Assembly (NCBI RefSeq): GCF_000444875.1
Contig: NC_021985.1
Coordinates: 6,964,170-7,028,169, forward strand
Direction of reading: 5' to 3'
Source: Streptomyces collinus Tu 365
GTDB taxonomy: Bacteria; Actinomycetota; Actinomycetes; Streptomycetales; Streptomycetaceae
Length of the DNA: 64,000 nucleotides
In this document: positions 17,798-27,699 of the stretch, piece after piece
Layout of the letters: every line of letters begins with the position of its first letter
Position numbering within the stretch: the first letter of the stretch is position 1
Translations under genes and position numbers: made by a program
The notes under the pieces: model-generated
Databases searched by the model: none
What the model saw: only the letters and a program-made list of their open reading frames with translations
Told to the model about the DNA's origin: nothing

Positions 17798-19891
17798 GTG
17801 CGCACGCATGTCACCGACCTCGCGACCGTCCGCAACCTCGGCATCCTCGCCCACGTCGACGCCGGCAAGACCACCGTCACCGAGCGGATCCTCTACGCGA
17901 CGGGCACCACCCACAAGCGCGGCGAGGTCCACGACGGCACCACCGTCACCGACTTCGATCCCCAGGAACGCGACCGCGGCATCACCATCTTCGCCGCCGC
18001 CGTCAGCTGCGCCTGGGCCGGACACCGCATCAACCTCATCGACACCCCCGGCCACGTCGACTTCGCCGACGAGGTCGAACGCTCGCTGCGCGTCCTCGAC
18101 GGGGCCGTCGCCGTCTTCGACGCCGTCGCCGGGGTCGAGCCGCAGAGCGAGTCGGTGTGGCGGCAGGCCGACCGGTACGGCGTCCCGAGGATCGCCTTCG
18201 TCAACAAACTGGACCGCGCGGGCGCCGACCTCGACCGGGCCGTCGACTCCATCCGGGAACGGCTGCACCCCGCCCCGCTGGTCGTGCAGTTGCCCATCGG
18301 GACCGAGGGCGACTTCACCGGCGTCGTCGACCTGGTGCACATGTGCGCGCTGGTGCGGGACGACGACGCCGGCGGCGGTACGGCGGTGCAGGCGCCGGTG
18401 CCCGAAGCGCTCCGGCAGGAGGCCCTGCGCCGGCGCAGGACGCTGGAGGAGGCGGTGGCCGAGCTGCACCCGGCCGCGCTGGAGGAGTTCTGCGACCGCG
18501 AGACGCTGTCCGCCGCCACCCTGGCCGCCTGCCTGCGCGACCTCACCCGCACCGGCGACGGTGTGGTCGTCCTGTGCGGCTCCGCCTACCGCGACCGCGG
18601 CATCGAACCCCTGCTGGACGCGGTGGTGGCCTACCTGCCGTCACCGCTCGACGTACCCGCCGTGCGCGGCGTCCACGAAGGCGCCGAACAGCGGCGGGCC
18701 GCCGACCCCGAGGCGCCGTTCGCCGCACTCGCGTTCAAGGTGAACGCGAGCGGCACCGGACGCCTGACCTGCGTGCGCGTCTACTCGGGCACGATCGGGA
18801 AGGGAGACACCGTGTGGGACCCCGGCACCGGGCGCACCGAGCGGGTGGCACGGATCGTCCGCCTCATGGCGGACCGGCACGTCCAGCTGGACCGGGCGGT
18901 CGCCGGTGACATCGTCGCGCTGGCGGGGCTGAAGGGCGCGCGGGCCGGTTCCACCCTGTGCGACCCGGGCGCCCCGCTGCTCCTGGAACGCCCCGTGGTC
19001 GCCGAACCCGTGGTGTCCGTGGCCGTCGAGGCGCGCCGCGCCACCGACAGCGGCCGGCTGGCGACCGCGCTGGCGCGGCTCGCCGAGGAGGACCCCTCGC
19101 TGGTCGTCCGCACCGACGGCGAGACGGGACAGACGGTGCTGTCCGGCATGGGCGAACTGCACCTGGAGGTGGCCGTGGAGAAGATCCGCCGCGACGGCGG
19201 GCCCGAGGTGAGCGTGGGCCGGCCGCGGGTCGCCCACCGCGAGACCGTCGAGCGCGGAGTCGGCGGCCTGGTGTTCCGGCACGTCAAGCAGGACGGCGGG
19301 GCGGGGCAGTTCGCCCATGTCGTCCTGGACGTGGAGCCGCTCACGGGCGAACCGGGCGCGACCGGGTTCGAGTTCCGGTCCACGGTGGTCGGCGGACGGG
19401 TGCCGCAGGAGTACGTGCGCGCGGTGGAGGCCGGCTGCCGGGACGCCCTGTCAGAGGGTCCGCTCGGCGGCCACCCGGTGACCGGGCTGCGGGTCACGCT
19501 GACCGACGGCTCGACCCACGTGAAGGACTCCTCCGACACGGCCTTCCGCACCGCGGGCCGGCTCGGCCTGCGCGAGGCGCTGCGCGCCTGCGCGATGGTC
19601 CTGCTGGAACCGGTGGCCGAGGTCACGGTCACTGTGCCCGAGGACGCGGTCGGCGGGGTGCTCGGCGATCTGGCCGCCCGGCGCGGCCGGATCACCGGCT
19701 CCGAGCACCGGGGCGGTGCGGCGGTCCTGACCGCCACCGTGCCGCTGGCCGAACTCTTCGGCTACGCGACCCGGTTGCGCAGCCGCACCCAGGGCCGGGG
19801 CACGTTCACCACCCGCCCCGCCGGGTACGCGGCGGCGCCGCAGGCGCAGGCGCAGTCGCCGTCGCCGTCGCACTCGGTCGCGGCCCGGTAG
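17798..19891 (+). CDS. Elongation factor G paralogue (FusB/EF-G2 type)
   Basis: Ribosomal translocase-like GTPase of 697 residues. The G domain has AHVDAGKTT (18-26), IDTPGHVDF (81-89) and NKLD (136-139), followed by EF-G domains II-V (GMGELHLEVAVEK; SDTAFRTAGRLGLREA near 570; FGYATRLRSRTQGRG near 660). It is not in an rpsL-rpsG-fusA-tuf operon and is more divergent than the housekeeping protein. It fits the second EF-G known in S. coelicolor. It could serve ribosome recycling or protection from translocation inhibitors. The Gln/Ser/Pro tail after about residue 675 is low complexity. Confidence 0.9.
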   Translation: MRTHVTDLATVRNLGILAHVDAGKTTVTERILYATGTTHKRGEVHDGTTVTDFDPQERDRGITIFAAAVSCAWAGHRINLIDTPGHVDFADEVERSLRVLDGAVAVFDAVAGVEPQSESVWRQADRYGVPRIAFVNKLDRAGADLDRAVDSIRERLHPAPLVVQLPIGTEGDFTGVVDLVHMCALVRDDDAGGGTAVQAPVPEALRQEALRRRRTLEEAVAELHPAALEEFCDRETLSAATLAACLRDLTRTGDGVVVLCGSAYRDRGIEPLLDAVVAYLPSPLDVPAVRGVHEGAEQRRAADPEAPFAALAFKVNASGTGRLTCVRVYSGTIGKGDTVWDPGTGRTERVARIVRLMADRHVQLDRAVAGDIVALAGLKGARAGSTLCDPGAPLLLERPVVAEPVVSVAVEARRATDSGRLATALARLAEEDPSLVVRTDGETGQTVLSGMGELHLEVAVEKIRRDGGPEVSVGRPRVAHRETVERGVGGLVFRHVKQDGGAGQFAHVVLDVEPLTGEPGATGFEFRSTVVGGRVPQEYVRAVEAGCRDALSEGPLGGHPVTGLRVTLTDGSTHVKDSSDTAFRTAGRLGLREALRACAMVLLEPVAEVTVTVPEDAVGGVLGDLAARRGRITGSEHRGGAAVLTATVPLAELFGYATRLRSRTQGRGTFTTRPAGYAAAPQAQAQSPSPSHSVAAR

Positions 19892-19940
19892 CCGTCAGCC
19901 GTCGTCGCTGGTCGGTGTACAGGCCGCGGGCTCGTGCAGG

Positions 19941-20009
19941 CGGTATGCGGTATACGGTCCGCGGTATGCGGTCCGCACCCACGCACGGCAGTACGCGGGG
20001 TGCGGACCG
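19941..20009. terminator. Direct repeats and long hairpin after the EF-G paralogue
   Basis: Two near-identical units, GCGGTATACGGTCC and GCGGTATGCGGTCC, at 19949-19975 run into a 12-bp perfect inverted repeat. CGGTCCGCACCC (19969-19980) pairs with GGGTGCGGACCG (19998-20009) around a 17-base loop. A factor-independent terminator for the upstream gene is likely. The remaining sequence to 20182 is C-rich and empty. Confidence 0.55.
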
Positions 20010-20182
20010 CCCGTAGACCGTCAGCCGTCGCCCCCCCCACCCCACGCCGACCCGCACCCCGACCCCGCCCCCCAGCCAACCCGACGAAATCACCCTCCCC
20101 GGGCGATGCGGACCGTCCCCGCACCGGATGAGGTGGAAGGCGGACACCACCGGCCCGGCTGCCCGGAAGGCGTGAGGCGAAG

Positions 20183-20530
20183 ATGACCGAGGAAATCACC
20201 GGCGCGAGCGGCATGGCCGCCCTCGCCGAGGCAGACGCTCCCGTGTTCGAGACGCTCGTCCACATGACCCTGGACACCTTCGAGCGGTCCGGACTCGACC
20301 CCGAGACCTATCTGCTCGCCCGTATCGCCGCCCTGGTGGCCCTGGACGCGGCGCCGGCCTCCTACCTGCTGAACATCGGCACGGCGGAGCAGTTCGGGGT
20401 GCCGTTCGAGAAGGTCCAGGGCACGCTCGTGGCGATCGCGCCCGTCGTCGGCAGTGCCCGGGTGGTGTCCGCGGCCCGGAACATCGGGGTCGCGTTCGAC
20501 CTGGACCTGGCCGGGGCGGAGGAGGCATGA
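20183..20530 (+). CDS. Carboxymuconolactone decarboxylase-like small protein
   Basis: A 115-residue all-helical protein. DPETYLLARIAALVALDAAPASYLLNIG near residues 38-65 and GTLVAIAPVVGSARVVSAARNIG near 82-105 resemble the CMD/AhpD-fold. The catalytic CxxC of AhpD is absent, since there is no Cys at all, so alkylhydroperoxidase chemistry is unlikely. It is followed 35 bp later by the class II amidotransferase on the same strand, so the two are probably co-transcribed. Role unknown. Confidence 0.7.
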   Translation: MTEEITGASGMAALAEADAPVFETLVHMTLDTFERSGLDPETYLLARIAALVALDAAPASYLLNIGTAEQFGVPFEKVQGTLVAIAPVVGSARVVSAARNIGVAFDLDLAGAEEA

Positions 20531-20565
20531 CGCACCGCAGCGCCCCGGCAGGCAGGGGATGAGCC

Positions 20566-21399
20566 ATGTGCCGTTGGCTGGCCTACTCGGGCACACCCCT
20601 GATCCTCGAAGAGGTCCTGTACCGGCCGAAACACTCGCTGATCGACCAGAGCCTGCACGCGCGGATGGGCGTGGAGACGACCAACGGCGACGGCTTCGGC
20701 ATCGGCTGGTACGCGACGCACGCGCGCACCCCGGCCGTGTTCCACGACGTCGGCCCGGCCTGGAGCAACCGCAACCTCCAGGAGATCGCCGGGCACGTCC
20801 GCGCCCCGTTGTTCTTCGCCCATGTCCGGGCCTCGACCGGTACGGCGGTGCAGCAGACCAACTGCCACCCGTTCCGCCACGACCGCTGGATGTGGATGCA
20901 CAACGGCGCGATCGCCGGCTTCCACCTGCTGCGCCGGTCGCTCCTGCTCGGCGTGGACCCGGCGCTGTTCTCGTCGATCGAGGGCACCACCGACTCCGAG
21001 GCGATGTTCTACCTGGCGCTGACGTTCGGGCTGGACGAGGACCCGCCCGGTGCGGTGGCCCGGATGGTCGGCTTCGTGGAGCGGGTCGCGGACCAGCACG
21101 GGGTGCCCGCCCCGATGCAGATGACGATCGCGGTGGCCGACGGGGAGAGGACGTGGGTGTTCCGCTACGCCAGCGAGGGCACGCCGAGGTCGCTGTACTT
21201 CAGCCGCCGGGTGGACGACCTGAGGGCGCTGCACCCCGACACCGACTTCCTGAAGGACGTCTCCGACGAGACCCGCCTGGTGGTCTCGGAACCGCTGGGC
21301 GACCTCCCCGGCGCCTGGAACGAGGTACCGGCGAACACGTACGGAGTGGTGGAGCCGGGCCGCGACCTCCTCGATGAGTTCCGGCCCCAACTACCCTGA
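20566..21399 (+). CDS. Class II glutamine amidotransferase
   Basis: N-terminal-nucleophile glutaminase-like protein of 277 residues. Cys2 becomes the nucleophile after Met removal (MCRWLAYSG). ETTNGDGFGIGWY near 37-49, HVRASTGTAVQQTNCHPF near 86-103 and MHNGAIAGF form the glutamine pocket of the YafJ/EgtC-like group. It is a stand-alone domain with no synthetase fused. In mycobacteria the EgtC relative acts in ergothioneine synthesis, but no egt genes are adjacent here, so the acceptor reaction is unknown. Confidence 0.9.
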   Translation: MCRWLAYSGTPLILEEVLYRPKHSLIDQSLHARMGVETTNGDGFGIGWYATHARTPAVFHDVGPAWSNRNLQEIAGHVRAPLFFAHVRASTGTAVQQTNCHPFRHDRWMWMHNGAIAGFHLLRRSLLLGVDPALFSSIEGTTDSEAMFYLALTFGLDEDPPGAVARMVGFVERVADQHGVPAPMQMTIAVADGERTWVFRYASEGTPRSLYFSRRVDDLRALHPDTDFLKDVSDETRLVVSEPLGDLPGAWNEVPANTYGVVEPGRDLLDEFRPQLP

Positions 21400-21456
21400 C
21401 CATCAGCCGACTTGCTGACGGGCGACGGCCGACCACCGTGCGCCCCGCTCGGCCCC

Positions 21457-22746
21457 TCACACCAACCTCCCGTCCAGTGCCGTACGCCAGGCGGGCGAGG
21501 GTACGGTCCGGTTCGCGGGCCGGGGGCGGCTGCCGCCGCGGGCGAAGAAGGCGGCGAGGGGGAGGACCGCCGCGCCGACGGTGACGGCGTCCGGTCCGAG
21601 GCGGCCGAGTTCGATGCCGACGCGGCCCGCGGGGAAGCGCAGGGCGTGCGTGAGGGCGTGGGCGCGGACCTCGTCCAGGAAGGCGCCGCCGAGCTGGAGG
21701 CCCGCCCAGCCGCCGATCAGGACGCGTTCGGGCTGGAAGAGGTTGATCAGGTCGGAGAGGCCGGCGCCCAGGTACTCGGCGGTCTCGGCGAGCACGGCGG
21801 CGGCCACCGGATCCGGGTCGCGGCCTGCCACGGGGCGGGCCGCGGCGAGCAGTTCGGTGAGGGCGGTCTCCTCCCCGGCGCCGGCGGACGGGCGGCCGCC
21901 CGCCTCCCGCCAGCGGGCGACGAGCGCCTCCGCGCCCGCGTAGGCCTCCAGGCAGCCGAGGGCGCCGCACCGGCAGCGGCGGCCGCCGACGCGTACCGTC
22001 AGGTGCCCCCATTCCACCGCCCGTCCCTGGGCGGCCTCCTCGGTGACGACGCAGGCGCCGACGCCGGAGCCGAACAGGACGACGACGGCGTTGCGGGCTC
22101 CGCGTCCGCCGCCGAACCACATTTCGGCCTGGCCGAGCGTCTTGGCGCCGTTGTCGATGAAGAGGGGCACGTCGTCGGGGAGTTGGCCGTTCAGGCGCAG
22201 CAGCCGTTCGAGCGGTACGGCGTCCCAGCCGATCGTCTGGCCGTGGACGACGGCGCCTTGCTCCCCGGTGTCCTCGATGATGCCGGGAACGCCGATGCCG
22301 ACGCCGAGCAGGTCGCCCGGGTCCAGCCCGGCCGTGCGGAGCACGTCGGCGATGCCTTCGCGGACATGGCCGACGACGGCGTCGACGTCGTAGCCGCGTG
22401 GCCCCAAAGGGCTTTCGGCGCGCGCGAGTTCGGTGAGTGCGAGGTCCAGCAGCTCGACCCGGACCCGGGTCTCGCCGACGTCGACGCCGATCAGCCGGCC
22501 GCTGTCCGGCCGTATCCGCAGCAGCCGGCGCGGCCGGCCGGCGTCGGAGCCGACGCTGCCGGCCTCCTCCACCAGCTGGTCGGCCAGGAGTTCGGCGACG
22601 ACGTTGCTGACGGACCCCGAACTCAGCCCGGTCGCCGGGCACAGCGCCTGCCGGCTCATGGGGCCGTCGAAATACAACCGTTGCAGAACGGTGCTCCGGC
22701 TCTCCCGCCGCAGGTCACGCACCGTACGGCCGCTCAGCCCTGCCAC
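21457..22746 (-). CDS. ROK-family transcriptional repressor
   Basis: Sugar-responsive regulator of about 429 residues. The N-terminal winged HTH (LQRLYFDGPMSRQALCPATGLSSGSVSNVVAEL) is followed by the actin-like ROK fold with IGVDVGETRVRVELLD, GVGIGVPGII and the zinc signature WGHLTVRVGGRRCRCGALGCLEAY. GTG 22746 with AGGGAGG just upstream is chosen; a GTG at 22794 would add 16 residues. It is divergent from the ABC importer operon and most probably represses it until the imported sugar or its phosphate binds. Confidence 0.92.
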   Translation of the reverse strand: MAGLSGRTVRDLRRESRSTVLQRLYFDGPMSRQALCPATGLSSGSVSNVVAELLADQLVEEAGSVGSDAGRPRRLLRIRPDSGRLIGVDVGETRVRVELLDLALTELARAESPLGPRGYDVDAVVGHVREGIADVLRTAGLDPGDLLGVGIGVPGIIEDTGEQGAVVHGQTIGWDAVPLERLLRLNGQLPDDVPLFIDNGAKTLGQAEMWFGGGRGARNAVVVLFGSGVGACVVTEEAAQGRAVEWGHLTVRVGGRRCRCGALGCLEAYAGAEALVARWREAGGRPSAGAGEETALTELLAAARPVAGRDPDPVAAAVLAETAEYLGAGLSDLINLFQPERVLIGGWAGLQLGGAFLDEVRAHALTHALRFPAGRVGIELGRLGPDAVTVGAAVLPLAAFFARGGSRPRPANRTVPSPAWRTALDGRLV

Positions 22747-22799
22747 CCGACCTCCCTGGTTCGCGCGTTCCGGAGGCCCGTCGGGCCGGTCCACGGTGC

Positions 22800-22860
22800 C
22801 GGATCCCTTGACGAGCGTTTCTCTTGAGGTTTAACTCACATCCTAAATTAAGCCATGAGG
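22800..22860. promoter_or_regulatory. AT-rich ROK/ABC divergent promoter-operator region
   Basis: Between the ROK gene and the importer operon lies a strikingly AT-rich patch for this genome (GAGGTTTAACTCACATCC followed by TAAATTAAG at about 22826-22855). Promoters or a ROK operator would be expected here. Only weak dyad symmetry (TTTAACT against AAATTAA) is visible. Confidence 0.5.
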
Positions 22861-22941
22861 GGCTTCGGGAGCCGAACGGGGTGTCGGTTCCCGCGACGCG
22901 CCCCTCAGGGTCTCGACTCCCGGAAAGGGACACCAGGAGCC

Positions 22942-24258
22942 ATGCGCAGCATCCGAGCCGCGGCCGTAGGCGCCGTCACCATGTCTCTCGCCCTCGCGGC
23001 TACGGCCTGCGGAGGCGGTTCGTCGAGCGGCGGCGGGTCAAACGACTCGCCGAAGACGCTCACCTACTGGGCCTCCAACCAGGGCGCCAGCATCGCGATC
23101 GACAAGAAGGTCCTGCAACCGGAACTCGACAAGTTCCAGAAGCAGACCGGCATCAAGGTGAAGCTGGAGGTCGTGCCCTGGTCCGACCTGCTCAACCGCA
23201 TCCTCACCGCCACCACCTCCGGCCAGGGCCCGGACGTGCTGAACATCGGCAACACCTGGAGCGCCTCCCTGCAGGCGACCGGCGCGCTGCTGCCGTGGGA
23301 CGCGAAGAACTTCGACAAGATCGGCGGGAAGGACCGGTTCGTCGACTCGGCGCTCGGCTCGACGGGAGCGCAGGGCAAGGACCCGGCGGCGGTGCCGCTG
23401 TACTCGATGGCGTACGCGCTCTACTACAACAAGCAGATCTTCGCCGACGCCGGCATCAGCAAGCCCCCGGCCACCTGGGACGAGCTGATCGCCGACGGCA
23501 AGAAGATCAAGGCGAAGGGCAAGAACGTCCTCGGCGCCGAGGGCTCCAACCTCTCCGAGAACATCCACCACGTCTTCGTCTTCGCCAAGCAGCACGGCGC
23601 CGACTTCTTCACCGCCGACGGCAAGCCCGACTTCACCAACCCCAAGGTCGTCGACGCGGTCAAGCAGTACGTCGACCTGATGGCCAAGGACAAGGTCATC
23701 CCGACCAACGACGCCGAGTACGCCCAGAACCAGTCGGTCAGCGACTTCGCCAAGGGCAAGCAGGCCATGCTGCTGTGGCAGTCCGCCGCCGCCAACCTCA
23801 AGTCGCAGGGCATGAAGGACGACGCGTACGGCATCGCCCCCGTGCCCGTCCAGTCCGGTGCCCCGGGCACCGGCGCGCAGACCAACTCGATGGTCGCCGG
23901 CATCAACATCGCCGTCTTCAAGAACAGTCACAACCTGAGCGGCGCCACCAAGTTCGTGAAGTTCATGACCAGCGACGCCGAGCAGAAGATCCTCAACACC
24001 GCGTACACATCCATCCCGCCGGTCAAGACCGCCCAGTCCGACGCGGCGTTCAACTCCCCGGCCACCGCGGTGCTCAAGCAGACCCTCGCCACCAGCGCGG
24101 CCGCGCTCCCGCAGGTCGCGGCCGAGTCCCAGTTCGAGACGGCGGTCGGCACGGCCGTCAAGGACCTGTTCGCCGACGTGGCGGCCGGCCGCGCGGTGAC
24201 GACCGACTCCGTCAAGGCGAAGCTGGAGAAGGCCCAGCAGCAGATGCCGGCGGCCTGA
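22942..24258 (+). CDS. Sugar ABC transporter, lipoprotein substrate-binding protein
   Basis: Extracellular type 1 solute-binding protein of 438 residues that captures an oligosaccharide. The signal peptide ends in the lipobox LAATAC with lipidated Cys23, followed by a Gly/Ser linker. The mature part has LTYWASNQGASIAIDKKVLQPELDKF, NIGNTWSASLQATGALLPWD and typical MalE-like lobes. ATG 22942 begins the signal peptide; the frame upstream to 22855 is untranslated leader. It is first in an operon with two permeases and a beta-glucosidase. The ATPase is missing and is presumably supplied by a shared MsiK-type protein. Confidence 0.93.
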   Translation: MRSIRAAAVGAVTMSLALAATACGGGSSSGGGSNDSPKTLTYWASNQGASIAIDKKVLQPELDKFQKQTGIKVKLEVVPWSDLLNRILTATTSGQGPDVLNIGNTWSASLQATGALLPWDAKNFDKIGGKDRFVDSALGSTGAQGKDPAAVPLYSMAYALYYNKQIFADAGISKPPATWDELIADGKKIKAKGKNVLGAEGSNLSENIHHVFVFAKQHGADFFTADGKPDFTNPKVVDAVKQYVDLMAKDKVIPTNDAEYAQNQSVSDFAKGKQAMLLWQSAAANLKSQGMKDDAYGIAPVPVQSGAPGTGAQTNSMVAGINIAVFKNSHNLSGATKFVKFMTSDAEQKILNTAYTSIPPVKTAQSDAAFNSPATAVLKQTLATSAAALPQVAAESQFETAVGTAVKDLFADVAAGRAVTTDSVKAKLEKAQQQMPAA

Positions 24259-24263
24259 GCACC

Positions 24264-25250
24264 ATGACCTCGACCGCTCTGAAGGAGCCGGTCCGCGAGA
24301 ACTCCCCCGGGGCGGCGCGCGAACTCCGCCGCCGTCCCGGGCGGATCCGCCGCATCGGACTCCCGTACCTGCTGCTCCTGCCCGCCCTGCTCCTCGAACT
24401 CCTCGTCCACCTCGTGCCGATGGTCATCGGCATCGTGATGAGCTTCAAGGAGCTCACCCAGCTCTACATCCGCGACTGGGGCAGCGCACCCTGGTCCGGC
24501 CTCGGCAACTACAAGGTGTCGGTGGACTTCGACGCCCCCGTCGGCGAGGCACTGCTCCACTCGTTCTTCGTCACCATCGGCTTCACCCTGCTCTCCGTCG
24601 GCCTGTGCTGGCTGATCGGCACCGCCGCCGCCGTCTTCATGCAGGACACCTTCCGCGGCCGCGGCCTGCTGCGCGCCCTGTTCCTGGTGCCGTACGCGCT
24701 GCCCGTCTACGCTGCCGTGATCACCTGGGTGTTCATGTTCCAGCACGACAACGGCCTGGTGAACCACGTCCTGCACGACCAGTTGCACCTCACCGGCAAG
24801 CCGTCCTTCTGGCTCATCGGCGACAACAGCTTCTACGCGCTGCTCGTCGTGTCGGTGTGGAAGGGCTGGCCGTTCGCCTTCCTCATCGTGATGGCCGGCC
24901 TGCAGAACATCCCCAAGGAGCTGTACGAGGCCGCCGCACTGGACGGCGCCGGGGTGTGGCAGCAGATCCGCCGCATCACCCTGCCGTCGCTGCGCCCCGT
25001 CAACCAGGTCCTGGTCCTGGTGCTGTTCCTGTGGACGTTCAACGACTTCAACACCCCGTACGTGCTGTTCGGCAGGTCCGCCCCCGAGGCGGCCGACCTG
25101 ATCTCCGTGCACATCTACCAGGCGTCCTTCGTCACCTGGAACTTCGGCACGGGCTCCGCCATGTCGGTCCTGCTGCTGCTGTTCCTGCTGGTCGTGACGG
25201 GTGTGTACCTCCTGTTCACCTCGCGCGGACGGAGGGCCGCCGATGTCTGA
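24264..25250 (+). CDS. Sugar ABC transporter permease (MalF type)
   Basis: Membrane component of 328 residues with six predicted segments (LPYLLLLPALLLELLVHLVPMVIGI near 33; FLLVVTGVYLLF near 305). The EAA loop contacting the ATPase is KELYEAAALDGAGVWQQIRRITLPSLRP near residue 215. Start ATG 24264 lies five bases after the binding-protein stop, so translation is probably coupled. It forms a heterodimer with the next gene product. Confidence 0.93.
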   Translation: MTSTALKEPVRENSPGAARELRRRPGRIRRIGLPYLLLLPALLLELLVHLVPMVIGIVMSFKELTQLYIRDWGSAPWSGLGNYKVSVDFDAPVGEALLHSFFVTIGFTLLSVGLCWLIGTAAAVFMQDTFRGRGLLRALFLVPYALPVYAAVITWVFMFQHDNGLVNHVLHDQLHLTGKPSFWLIGDNSFYALLVVSVWKGWPFAFLIVMAGLQNIPKELYEAAALDGAGVWQQIRRITLPSLRPVNQVLVLVLFLWTFNDFNTPYVLFGRSAPEAADLISVHIYQASFVTWNFGTGSAMSVLLLLFLLVVTGVYLLFTSRGRRAADV

Positions 25251-26103
25251 CCACAGCTCCCCGATGGCGGCGCCGCGTTCGTTCACCTGGTCCCGGCGGA
25301 TCTTCCTGACCCTGCTCACCGGGTTCGTGCTGGTGCCGGTCTACGTCATGGTCTCCAGCTCGCTGAAGCCGCTGGCCGACGTCACGGACAAGTTCCGCTG
25401 GCTGCCGAGCGGTCTGACGGTCCGGCCGTACATCGACATCTGGTCGACGGTCCCGCTCGCCAAGTACTTCGTGAACTCGCTGATCGTGGCGGGCGCGGCC
25501 ACCGTCTGCTCGGTCGTCATCGCCGTGTTCGCGGCCTACGCCGTCAGCCGCTACGAGTTCCGCGGCAAGCGCGTGTTCACGGTGACCGTGCTGTCCACGC
25601 AGATGTTCCCGGGCATCCTCTTCCTGCTCCCGCTGTTCCTGATCTACGTCAACATCGGCAACGCCACCGGCATCGCCCTGTTCGGCTCGCGCGGCGGGCT
25701 GATCCTGACGTACCTGACGTTCTCCCTGCCCTTCTCCATCTGGATGCTCATCGGCTACTTCGACTCGGTGCCGCGCGACCTGGACGAGGCGGCGCTGGTG
25801 GACGGCTGCGGGCCGCTGAAGGCGCTGTTCAGGATCGTCGTGCCGGCCGCGATCCCCGGCATCGTCGCGGTCGCCGTGTACGCCTTCATGACCGCGTGGG
25901 GCGAGGTGCTCTTCGCGTCCGTCATGACCAACGACACCACCCGCACCCTCGCCGTCGGCCTGCAGGGCTACTCGACCCTGAACGACGTCTACTGGAACCA
26001 GATCATGGCCGCCTCGCTGGTCGTCAGCGTGCCCGTGGTGGCCGGCTTCCTGCTCCTCCAGCGCTATCTCGTCGCCGGTCTGACGGCGGGCGCCGTCAAA
26101 TGA
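25243..26103 (+). CDS. Sugar ABC transporter permease (MalG type)
   Basis: Second permease, 286 residues with six segments. The EAA motif is PRDLDEAALVDGCGPLKALFRIVVPAAIPG near residue 180. Its ATG at 25243 overlaps the end of the previous gene by eight bases. It pairs with the MalF-type protein and the lipoprotein to import an oligosaccharide, probably a beta-glucoside given the next two genes. Confidence 0.93.
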   Translation: MSDHSSPMAAPRSFTWSRRIFLTLLTGFVLVPVYVMVSSSLKPLADVTDKFRWLPSGLTVRPYIDIWSTVPLAKYFVNSLIVAGAATVCSVVIAVFAAYAVSRYEFRGKRVFTVTVLSTQMFPGILFLLPLFLIYVNIGNATGIALFGSRGGLILTYLTFSLPFSIWMLIGYFDSVPRDLDEAALVDGCGPLKALFRIVVPAAIPGIVAVAVYAFMTAWGEVLFASVMTNDTTRTLAVGLQGYSTLNDVYWNQIMAASLVVSVPVVAGFLLLQRYLVAGLTAGAVK

Positions 26104-26132
26104 CCCACACCCCTGATCCCGAAGGGACTTCA

Positions 26133-27497
<1,365 letters not shown>

Positions 27498-27511
27498 GCC
27501 CGGCTCGGACG

Positions 27512-27549
27512 ACCGGTGGGCGCGGGTACGGGAGCCCGCACCCACCGGT
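27512..27549 (+). terminator. Strong hairpin ending the ABC/GH1 operon
   Basis: Arms of 15 bases (27512-27526 and 27535-27549, ACCGGTGGG...CCCACCGGT) pair with one mismatch around an 8-base loop, 15 bp after the beta-glucosidase stop. There is no T-run. It separates the operon from the GH16 gene, which therefore probably has its own promoter in 27550-27699. Confidence 0.75.
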
Positions 27550-27699
27550 CCCTCGCCCCACCGGCCCCTCACGCCAGCGCCGGGCACCCACCGGCCGCGC
27601 ACCAGCCGGTCCCACATCGGACCGGCACCTTCGGACTGTCATGCACGCGCCAATACGGCAAACGAACGGACGCATCCCCACCCCACTGAGGAGAGCCGC

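Noticed and set aside
21457..24258. The ROK-ABC locus as a csnR-type chitosan operon
   Set aside because: Here the ROK gene is divergent, no sugar kinase follows and the linked enzymes are GH1 and GH16, which fit beta-glucan better than chitosan.
22824..24263. Plus-strand frame continuous with the first permease
   Set aside because: It is an out-of-frame reading of the binding-protein gene. The permease proper starts at 24264.
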